This document shows, one piece after another, positions 1-5,045 of a stretch of 5,777 nucleotides of DNA. How positions within the stretch are numbered: the first letter of the stretch is position 1; every line of letters begins with the position of its first letter. The position numbers and the translations under genes are program-made. Below the pieces are notes generated by a model that worked only from the letters and a program-made list of their open reading frames with translations, did not search any database and was not told the DNA's origin. The DNA comes from Gammaproteobacteria bacterium. Lineage in GTDB: Bacteria > Pseudomonadota > Gammaproteobacteria > Steroidobacterales > Steroidobacteraceae. The stretch covers positions 1 through 5,777 of the forward strand of contig VBNY01000001.1 in NCBI GenBank assembly GCA_005877705.1, in the 5' to 3' direction.

Positions 1-1
1 G

Positions 2-97
2 CCGCGCGGCGATTCCGCGCCGGGCAAGCCGCAACCCAACAAGCCGCAATCCGACAGGCCGGAGCCCAACAGACCGAAGTCCGACCAGCAGCCATGA
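2..97 (+). CDS. lptA: C-terminal end of probable LPS transport periplasmic protein LptA (partial, 5' end outside window)
   Basis: An open frame runs in from the left edge and stops with TGA at 95-97, giving 31 visible residues. They start PRGDSAPGKPQ and end KSDQQP, and are rich in Pro, Asn, Lys, Gln and Asp. No folded-domain motif is visible, so the assignment rests on position: the frame ends in an ATGA overlap with lptB, and lptA directly precedes lptB in gammaproteobacteria. LptA is the periplasmic beta-jellyroll bridge that carries lipopolysaccharide from the LptBFGC complex to LptDE, and its homologues often end in a low-complexity tail. The tail contains two copies of a 10-residue unit (35-64 and 65-94, see the repeat entry). 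The four-base overlap suggests translational coupling to lptB. A different upstream gene cannot be excluded from this fragment alone. Confidence 0.6.
   Translation, partial: PRGDSAPGKPQPNKPQSDRPEPNRPKSDQQP
35..94 (+). repeat. Imperfect 30-bp tandem duplication in the lptA tail
   Basis: Bases 35-64 and 65-94 align over their full 30 bases and are in frame. They encode PNKPQSDRPE followed by PNRPKSDQQP. Both copies begin cccaac, and the cores ccgcaatccgac and ccgaagtccgac differ by two bases. The second copy runs into the lptB start codon. It most likely arose by slippage or duplication within a disordered C-terminal tail. Confidence 0.7.
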
Positions 98-819
98 CCG
101 CACTCAAGGCCAGTGGCCTCGTCAAGAGCTACAGGTCGCGCCAGGTGGTGCGCGAGCTGTCGCTGGACGTGTCCAACGGCGAGGTCGTCGGCCTGCTCGG
201 ACCGAACGGGGCCGGCAAGACGACCGCCTTCTACATGATCGTGGGTCTGGTGCCGTGCGACGCCGGGCGCATCTACCTCGGCGACACGGACCTGACTCTG
301 CTGCCCATGCACCGGCGCGCGCAGCTCGGGCTCGGGTATCTGCCGCAGGAGGCCTCGGTGTTCCGCAAGCTGTCGGTGGAAGACAACGTGCTCGCGATCC
401 TCGAGACCCGCCGCGATCTCGAGCGAGCCGCCCGTGAGCGGCGGCTCGAGGAGCTGCTGGAGGAGCTGCGCATCGGCCACGTGCGCAAGAGTCTCGGCCT
501 GTCCCTCTCGGGGGGCGAGCGGCGCCGTGTCGAGATCGCGCGGGCGCTCGCCGCCGAACCGCGCTTCATGCTGCTCGATGAGCCCTTCGCGGGCGTCGAC
601 CCGCTGTCCGTGCTCGATATCCAGCGCATCATCCGCGAGCTGACGAATCGCGACATCGGGGTCCTCATTACCGACCATAACGTGCGCGAAACCCTGGGCG
701 TGTGCGGCCGGGCTTATATTGTCAATCAGGGCACGGTGATCGCATCCGGAACTGCGGAAGAAATCCTTGCCAACCCCCAAGTGCGTGAGGTGTACTTGGG
801 TGAGTCGTTTCGGCTTTGA
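94..819 (+). CDS. lptB: LPS export ABC transporter ATP-binding protein LptB
   Basis: This 241-residue protein is the cytoplasmic ATPase of the LptB2FGC transporter, which extracts lipopolysaccharide from the inner membrane and pushes it along the LptA bridge. All ABC ATPase motifs are intact and in order: Walker A GPNGAGKT (residues 36-43), Q-loop Gln85 in YLPQEASVFRKL, signature LSGGE (138-142), Walker B FMLLDEP (158-164) with catalytic Glu163, D-loop GVDP (167-170) and switch His195 in ITDHN. The YLPQEASVFRKL stretch and the C-terminal VYLGESFRL are characteristic of LptB and separate it from branched-chain amino-acid LivF/LivG ATPases. The length is usual for the family (about 241). The ATG at 94 overlaps the stop of the preceding frame (ATGA), which fixes the start and implies coupling to lptA. 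Its own TGA is embedded in a TTGA at 816-819 that also opens the rpoN reading frame. Confidence 0.97.
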   Translation: MTALKASGLVKSYRSRQVVRELSLDVSNGEVVGLLGPNGAGKTTAFYMIVGLVPCDAGRIYLGDTDLTLLPMHRRAQLGLGYLPQEASVFRKLSVEDNVLAILETRRDLERAARERRLEELLEELRIGHVRKSLGLSLSGGERRRVEIARALAAEPRFMLLDEPFAGVDPLSVLDIQRIIRELTNRDIGVLITDHNVRETLGVCGRAYIVNQGTVIASGTAEEILANPQVREVYLGESFRL

Positions 820-899
820 GCCCTCGGGGTCTTAAGCACAAAAGCCATGTCTTTCAGGTACATAGAAACAGGAAGGCCAGACAAGCCCGCCGTGCAACC
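820..899 (+). promoter_or_regulatory. lptB-rpoN gap, A+T-richer leader with possible promoter
   Basis: These 80 bases separate the lptB stop from the conserved rpoN start. The stretch from about 830 to 875 (for example cttaagcacaaaagcc and tacatagaaacagg) is visibly richer in A+T than the coding DNA on either side, as expected of a regulatory gap. I could not find a well-spaced sigma-70 pair: the best -10-like hexamers, TACATA (859-864) and CATAGA (861-866), match only about half the consensus and lack a good -35 element. No -24/-12 sigma-54 element is present, so autoregulation by RpoN is not supported here. A GGAAGG at 871-876 lies too far (23 bases) from the ATG at 900 to be a normal ribosome binding site. 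Confidence 0.25.
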
Positions 900-2336
900 A
901 TGCTGAAACCTTCCCTGCAGCTCAAGCTGGGTCAGCAACTGACGATGACCCCGCAGCTGCAGCAGGCGATTCGATTACTGCAGCTGCCGGCGCTCGAGCT
1001 CCAGGCGCACATCCGCGAGCTCCTCGAGACGAACGTCATGCTGGAGCCCATGGAGGACGCCGAGGGCACCGGGACCTTCGAGGCCGCCGGGGAGGCGCCC
1101 GCGCAGCCGCAAGCCCCCGAGCGTCCGCAGGAGAGCGCCGTAGAAGTGCTGGACGAGGGCTGGGGCGAGCACAGCGTCGGACCCGCCGAGGCGGCGTGGA
1201 GCGGCGACGACGATGAGCGCCAGCAGGAGTTCGCCGATTCTGCCGGGCAGTCGCTGCGGGAGCACCTGTCGTGGCAGCTCGAGCTCGTGAAGCTCGAGCC
1301 GCGCGAGCTCGCGATAGCGCGCGCCATCGTCGATGCCATCAGCGACGACGGCTATCTCACGGAGTCGCTCGAGGAGATCGCCAGTACGTTGCGGCCCGAG
1401 ATCGAGTGCGGTGCGCCCGAGGTGGAGGCGGTGCTCGCCGGAGTGCAGGCGCTCGATCCGCCCGGAGTGGGGGCGCGCTCGGTCGGCGAGTGCATCGAGC
1501 TGCAGCTGCGGCAGCTGGACCCGGCCACGCCGGGCTTCAACACCGCGATCGAAATCGCACGGCGGCACCTGGAGCTCGTGGCGGAGCGGGAGCTGTCGCT
1601 GCTGCGCCGCGAATTGCGCGCCACCGAGGAGGAAATCACTTGCGCGCTAGCGCTGGTGCGCTCGTGCCATCCTCGCCCAGGCTCCACGGTGAGCGCCGGC
1701 GCTGCCGAGTACGTCGTGCCCGACGTGTTTGTGCGGCGCACCGACCATGGCTGGGCAGTGGAGATCAACGCGGCTACCCTGCCTCGGGTACGCCTCAATC
1801 AGAGCTACGCGAGCCTCATTGGACGTAACGCCAGTCACGCGACCATGCGCGCGCAGTTGCAGGAGGCACGCTGGCTGTTGAAGAGCCTCGAGATTCGCCA
1901 CGAGACCCTCATCAAGGTTGCCCGCTCCATCGTCGAGCGCCAGACGGCGTTCCTCGAGCATGGCGATGAGCACATGCGGCCGATGATCCTCAAGGACATC
2001 GCCGAGGCGGTGGCGATGCACGAGTCGACCATCTCGCGCGTCACCTCCGGCAAGTACATGCACACCCCGCGCGGGGTGTTCGAGCTGCGCTATTTCTTCT
2101 CGAGCCAGGTCGAGGGTGCGGACGGATCCGGCACGTCCTCGACCGCCATACGCGCCAAGATCAGAAAGCTGGTCAAGGAGGAGGACGCGGACAACCCCTT
2201 GAGCGACGGCCGCATCGCGGAGCTGCTCTCCGGCGAGGGCATACCGGTTGCGCGCCGCACGGTCGCCAAGTACCGCGAAGCGATGGGCATCGCGCCCTCC
2301 AACGAACGCCGCCGCGCAGGATTGAAGCAGATGTAG
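900..2336 (+). CDS. rpoN: RNA polymerase sigma-54 factor RpoN
   Basis: Sigma-54 directs RNA polymerase to -24/-12 promoters and needs an AAA+ activator to open them, typically for nitrogen, motility and envelope-stress genes. From the ATG at 900 the protein has 478 residues, close to the E. coli length of about 477. Region I (about 1-50) is the Gln/Leu-rich activator-interacting segment, with LGQQLTMTPQLQQAIRLLQL intact. Region II (about 52-125) is a Pro/Glu/Asp-rich acidic linker. The core-binding domain follows. The helix-turn-helix lies near 364-386 (LKDIAEAVAMHESTISRV) and is followed by KYMHTPRGVFELRYFFS. The RpoN box ARRTVAKYRE (451-460), which reads the -24 element, is perfect. The ATG is chosen because the family N-terminus is M(L)KPSLQL. 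The frame is open upstream to a TTG at 816, which would add 28 mostly basic residues. No good Shine-Dalgarno precedes 900. hpf follows after 37 bases. Confidence 0.97.
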   Translation: MLKPSLQLKLGQQLTMTPQLQQAIRLLQLPALELQAHIRELLETNVMLEPMEDAEGTGTFEAAGEAPAQPQAPERPQESAVEVLDEGWGEHSVGPAEAAWSGDDDERQQEFADSAGQSLREHLSWQLELVKLEPRELAIARAIVDAISDDGYLTESLEEIASTLRPEIECGAPEVEAVLAGVQALDPPGVGARSVGECIELQLRQLDPATPGFNTAIEIARRHLELVAERELSLLRRELRATEEEITCALALVRSCHPRPGSTVSAGAAEYVVPDVFVRRTDHGWAVEINAATLPRVRLNQSYASLIGRNASHATMRAQLQEARWLLKSLEIRHETLIKVARSIVERQTAFLEHGDEHMRPMILKDIAEAVAMHESTISRVTSGKYMHTPRGVFELRYFFSSQVEGADGSGTSSTAIRAKIRKLVKEEDADNPLSDGRIAELLSGEGIPVARRTVAKYREAMGIAPSNERRRAGLKQM

Positions 2337-2362
2337 TGGAAGTGAAGTCAAAAACTCGTGAA

Positions 2363-2367
2363 AGGAG
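2363..2367 (+). promoter_or_regulatory. Strong ribosome binding site of hpf
   Basis: AGGAG, within aaaggagacgg, lies six bases before the hpf ATG at 2374. It is the best Shine-Dalgarno sequence in the window and contrasts with the weak sites before rpoN and rapZ. This suggests hpf is translated more strongly than its operon neighbours, which fits a protein needed at about ribosome stoichiometry. Confidence 0.75.
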
Positions 2368-2373
2368 ACGGCT

Positions 2374-2694
2374 ATGCAGCTCAACGTCACCGGGCACCAC
2401 GTCGAAGTTACTCCCGCGCTGCGGGGCTATGTCGAAAAGAAGCTCGAGCGCATCGGACGGCATTTCGATCAGGTCATCGACGTGCACTGCGTCCTGACGG
2501 TGGAGAAGCTGCGACAGAAGGCCGAGGCGACACTGCATGTGAGCGGCAACGCTATTCACGCGGATGCCACGGAGGAGGACATGTACGCCGCCATCGATCT
2601 GCTGGCGGACAAACTGGATCGCTGCATCAAGAAACACAAAGAGAAGCTGACAGACCACCATGCGGCGCAGGCGCGCCGGGCGGTGCGGATTTGA
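2374..2694 (+). CDS. hpf: Short-form ribosome hibernation promoting factor HPF
   Basis: HPF binds the 30S subunit at the mRNA/tRNA channel and helps convert 70S ribosomes into inactive 100S dimers in stationary phase. The 106-residue protein matches the family throughout: N-terminal MQLNVTGHHVEVTPALR, beta-strand segment EATLHVSG (51-58) and the conserved DMYAAIDLLADKLDRCIKKHKEKL (starting at 69), with its basic surface helix facing rRNA. It is a short-form HPF: E. coli HPF has about 95 residues, and there is no long-form C-terminal dimerisation domain. The extra length is a basic tail after DHH (AAQARRAVRI). The ATG at 2374 has a strong AGGAG site. The gene sits 37 bases after rpoN and 12 before rapZ, the standard location. 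In many relatives ptsN follows hpf, but here rapZ does. The homologue YfiA/RaiA is less likely because of the length and the rpoN linkage. Confidence 0.96.
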   Translation: MQLNVTGHHVEVTPALRGYVEKKLERIGRHFDQVIDVHCVLTVEKLRQKAEATLHVSGNAIHADATEEDMYAAIDLLADKLDRCIKKHKEKLTDHHAAQARRAVRI

Positions 2695-2706
2695 ACTGCG
2701 GCGAGC

Positions 2707-3606
2707 GTGCGAATCATCATCCTCAGCGGGCTGTCCGGCTCCGGCAAGAGTGTGGCGCTGCACATGCTGGAGGACCTCGGGTTTTATTGCATCGATAACA
2801 TCCCCGCCGCGCTGCTGAAGCCGTTCATCTCCTACACCGTGCGCAGCCCCGAGCCGACCTACGAGCGCACGGCCATCGGTCTCGACGCACGCAACACCGC
2901 CGCCGAGATCGCCACCGTGCCGCAGCTCATCGATGAGCTGCGCCGCAGCGGCATCCAGTGCGAGGTGATCTTCCTGCTCGCCAGCGAAGAGGAGCTGCTG
3001 CGCCGTTTCGCGGAGACGCGCCGCAAGCACCCGATGAGCCGCAATAACGTCGATCTGCGCGAAGCGATGGCCATGGAGCGGCGGCTCCTCGAGCCCATCG
3101 TCTACGCGGCCGACCTCGTCGTCGACACCTCGAAGCTGGGAGTGCACACGCTGCGCGACCTCATACATCAACGCGTGGAGCAGCGCACGGTCGGCCGGCT
3201 GTCGATCACGTTCGAATCCTTCGGCTTCAAGCACGGCATCCCCGGGGATGCGGACTTCGTGTTCGACGCGCGCTCGCTGCCGAACCCGTACTGGGAGCCG
3301 AGCCTGCGCAAGCTGACGGGCCGCGATCCGGAGGTCATCCGTTTTCTCGAGGGGCACACGAATGTGGCGACGCTGATCGCGGACATCGCACAGTTCATCC
3401 GCGCCCGGGTGCCCGAGTACCAGGCCAGCAATCGCGGCTACCTCACCGTCGCCGTCGGCTGCACCGGCGGGCAGCACCGCTCGGTGTACATCGTCGAGCG
3501 GCTCGCGCAAGAGTTCGCCGGGGAATTCACAAACGTCACGGCGCGGCACAGTGGCTTGCCGGGCGCCGCGCTATTCCATCCTTCCGGCAGCGACCGCCGG
3601 AATTGA
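2707..3606 (+). CDS. rapZ: RapZ (YvcJ/YhbJ family) nucleotide-binding protein, RNase adapter
   Basis: RapZ has an N-terminal P-loop domain and a C-terminal RNA/metabolite-binding domain. In enterobacteria it senses glucosamine-6-phosphate and guides RNase E to the sRNA GlmZ; elsewhere its target is often unknown. This 299-residue protein shows Walker A GLSGSGKS (8-15), then DLGFYCIDNIPAALL, VVDTSKLGVH, the very conserved FESFGFKHGIP, LPNPYWEPSLR and GCTGGQHRSV (251-260). The start is GTG 2707: it is the only start codon between the hpf stop and the P-loop, and its ribosome site is weak, so coupling to hpf is likely. hpf and rapZ are in the same frame, separated by one TGA. Oddities: the usual terminal RHR-x-L reads RHSGLPG and is followed by about 14 further residues ending SGSDRRN, so the protein is longer than the 284 residues of E. 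coli RapZ. The last 36 bases overlap the opposite-strand patatin gene. Confidence 0.95.
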   Translation: MRIIILSGLSGSGKSVALHMLEDLGFYCIDNIPAALLKPFISYTVRSPEPTYERTAIGLDARNTAAEIATVPQLIDELRRSGIQCEVIFLLASEEELLRRFAETRRKHPMSRNNVDLREAMAMERRLLEPIVYAADLVVDTSKLGVHTLRDLIHQRVEQRTVGRLSITFESFGFKHGIPGDADFVFDARSLPNPYWEPSLRKLTGRDPEVIRFLEGHTNVATLIADIAQFIRARVPEYQASNRGYLTVAVGCTGGQHRSVYIVERLAQEFAGEFTNVTARHSGLPGAALFHPSGSDRRN

Positions 3607-4821
3607 CTCCGACGTCGCCTGCGCGACGCCCGCTGCGGTCATCACCGGCGGCAGCCGCTCGCCACTCATGAAAGCCATGAGCGCCGAGCGCGCCTCCATC
3701 GCATCGCGGTAGCCGAGCTCGATCAGCGCGCGCGTGTAGCCGGCCTCGAACATGAGATAGCTGGCGAGCTGATAGCCCGAGGCGCTGCGTCCGCCAATCA
3801 CCCGCAGCAGCGTGCGCAGTCCCGGCGGCATCTCCTCCACGTGCCGCGCCGCGATCTCGCGGGGATCGACGCTCGGCGCCAGCATCAGCGTCTCGATGTG
3901 CCGCTCGCCGCGGGCGGCGGCAGGTACGGCCTGCGCGAGTTGATTGATGCGCTCGACCTGCTCCAGATCACCGTAGATCTGATCGGTGAACAGCGTGTCG
4001 AGCATGTACCCGAAGATCTCCCCCGGCGTCGGCATCGTCGTTGATTGCCCGCGGTCGACGGCCACGCCGGCCGCGCGCCGCGCGCGCACACCGATCACCA
4101 GCAGACGATCCGCGCCGAGGTGGATGGCTGGGCTCAAAGGATGGAGCTGGCGCACCGCGCCGTCGCCGTAGTACTCGTCGCCGAGCTTCATCGGCGGGAA
4201 CAGCAACGGGATCGCCGTGCTCGCCATCAGGTGATCGATCGTGAGCTCCGTGCGGACCCCGAGGCGCTGCACCCGCGACCAGTCGGAGATCGATTCGATC
4301 CCGTCATAGAACGCGACGGAGTGCCCCGTTCCGTAGCTGGTCGAGCACAGCGCGAACGCCCGTAGATGGCCGCGTGCGATGCTCCTGCGAATCCCGGCGC
4401 AGTCAACGTGTATGCCGAGCAGCTCGCGCAACGGGTTGTTGTCGAGCAGCGCCTTCGGCGGCGACAGCACGAGGCCGCCCGAGACCAGCGCCAGCACCCA
4501 GTGCACACCCGCGCGCAGCATATGCAGCGGATCGACATGGAAAACCTGCTGCGAGCGGAAGCTCGCCCACACGCGCTCCAGACCGGCGACCGCCCGCCGC
4601 CAATGGTGTGCTTCGGCGGCCAGCACGCTGGCCGCCACCGCTCCGGCCGAGGTCCCGACGATCACCTGGAACGGATTGCGCGCGCGCGGCAGGAGCTCGG
4701 CGAGAGCGAGCAGCACGCCCACCTGGTACGCCGAGCGTGAACCGCCGCCCGTCAGCACCAGCCCGACGTTCGGGCGGCCTGCAGGCCTGTGTGAGGATTC
4801 GAGGGATCCGTCCATCATCAT
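3571..4821 (-). CDS. Patatin-like phospholipase family protein
   Basis: A 416-residue predicted serine hydrolase with the Ser-Asp dyad of the patatin/RssA family, which cleaves acyl chains from phospholipids or other lipid esters. The oxyanion-hole loop is GLVLTGGGSRSAYQVGVL (Gly25-27, Arg29). The nucleophile elbow is GTSAG (56-60) with Ser58. The catalytic Asp is Asp220 in YGDGAVRQLHPLSPAI. The segments LDNNPLREL (126-134) and MASTAIPLLFPP (199-210) are also typical, so the enzyme looks intact. No signal peptide is visible. A hydrophobic stretch at about 101-120 might touch membrane. The start is one of three consecutive ATG codons (4813-4821) with no clear Shine-Dalgarno, and no later start precedes the oxyanion loop. 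The 3' end overlaps rapZ tail-to-tail by 36 bases. The true substrate cannot be read from sequence; a phospholipase or lysophospholipase role in envelope lipid turnover is inference. Confidence 0.93.
   Translation of the reverse strand: MMMDGSLESSHRPAGRPNVGLVLTGGGSRSAYQVGVLLALAELLPRARNPFQVIVGTSAGAVAASVLAAEAHHWRRAVAGLERVWASFRSQQVFHVDPLHMLRAGVHWVLALVSGGLVLSPPKALLDNNPLRELLGIHVDCAGIRRSIARGHLRAFALCSTSYGTGHSVAFYDGIESISDWSRVQRLGVRTELTIDHLMASTAIPLLFPPMKLGDEYYGDGAVRQLHPLSPAIHLGADRLLVIGVRARRAAGVAVDRGQSTTMPTPGEIFGYMLDTLFTDQIYGDLEQVERINQLAQAVPAAARGERHIETLMLAPSVDPREIAARHVEEMPPGLRTLLRVIGGRSASGYQLASYLMFEAGYTRALIELGYRDAMEARSALMAFMSGERLPPVMTAAGVAQATSESIPAVAAGRME
3582..3628. terminator. Two adjacent inverted repeats at the rapZ/patatin convergence (possible bidirectional terminator)
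   Basis: First hairpin: arms TTCCGGC (3582-3588) and GCCGGAA (3596-3602) with a seven-base loop, ending just before the rapZ stop. Second hairpin: arms CGTCGC (3613-3618) and GCGACG (3623-3628) with loop CTGC. Both arm pairs are perfect. Neither is followed by a T-run on either strand (only TT after the first on +), so they do not meet the usual intrinsic terminator pattern. The position between convergent genes makes a termination role plausible. Both repeats lie inside coding sequence, so chance in G+C-rich DNA is also possible. Confidence 0.35.
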
Positions 4822-5045
4822 CTTGAGCAGTCGGGAAGCGCGCTGTCAGAACCTAAGTGTCGGATGTCATGACCGAAGCCGATTGTCGCTCAGGATTATG
4901 GAGCCGTGCATCTGGCCCCCGGCGTGATGGAAGTCGCGCCGTGCCGGAACCGGCCTGCTTTTTGCAGGCTTGCTCGCGGGTCGAAAGGGCCGCAGGCCGC
5001 TTTCGACAGACAGAAGACAGCCGCAGGCGCCTGCAGCCAATTGAA
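4822..5045. other. Intergenic region upstream of the patatin gene, downstream of the acylase gene
   Basis: This 224-base gap separates two minus-strand genes. The part nearest the patatin gene (4822-4920) should hold its promoter. Read on the minus strand it contains CATAAT (the complement of 4895-4900), one base off the -10 consensus, but with no matching -35 at 16-18 bases. A palindrome cluster occupies 4943-5037. No tRNA, small conserved ORF or sigma-54 site was recognised. Confidence 0.5.
4943..5037. repeat. Cluster of palindromes/hairpins, REP-like
   Basis: Four inverted repeats lie in 95 bases. (1) GCCGG (4943-4947) pairs with CCGGC (4950-4954). (2) GCCTGC (4953-4958), loop TTTTT, pairs with GCAGGC (4964-4969). 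(3) GTCGAAAG (4980-4987) pairs with CTTTCGAC (5000-5007), with inner GGCC arms (4988-4991 and 4995-4998) around GCA and one bulged G, making a strong 12-bp stem. (4) GCAGGCGCCTGC (5023-5034) is a perfect 12-base palindrome. The core GCAGGC/GCCTGC recurs in (2) and (4), and GCAGGCC occurs inside (3). The cluster directly follows the 3' end of the acylase gene, the usual site for REP-type elements or terminators, but no T-run follows stem (3) on either strand. Confidence 0.55.

Noticed and set aside
820..899. Possible sigma-54 (-24/-12) or sigma-70 promoter before rpoN
   Set aside because: No GG-N10-GC element of -24/-12 type, and no adequately spaced -35/-10 pair could be found; retained only as a low-confidence leader.
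1271..1315. Repeated AGCTCG/CTCGAG words in rpoN
   Set aside because: They encode alternating Glu-Leu in the protein with preferred codons (GAG, CTC), so composition explains them.
1647..2390. Minus-strand open frame (247 codons) opposite the 3' half of rpoN
   Set aside because: It is a mirror of the rpoN codon pattern, with no recognisable motif and no ribosome site.
2173..3549. Long minus-strand open frame (458 codons) opposite rpoN, hpf and rapZ
   Set aside because: It lies wholly antisense to three strongly conserved genes, its translation is Arg/Ala/His-rich and resembles no family, and such frames are expected in G+C-rich DNA.
4776..4787. Perfect palindrome GGCCTGCAGGCC near the start of the patatin gene
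   Set aside because: It shares the GCAGGC core with the intergenic cluster but is coding (Arg-Pro-Ala-Gly region) and isolated; a regulatory role is not supported.
4379..4927. Plus-strand open frame (182 codons) opposite the 5' part of the patatin gene, running into the intergenic region
   Set aside because: The opposite strand carries the intact GGG, GTSAG and DGA motifs; this frame is Ser/Arg/Pro-rich low-quality sequence.
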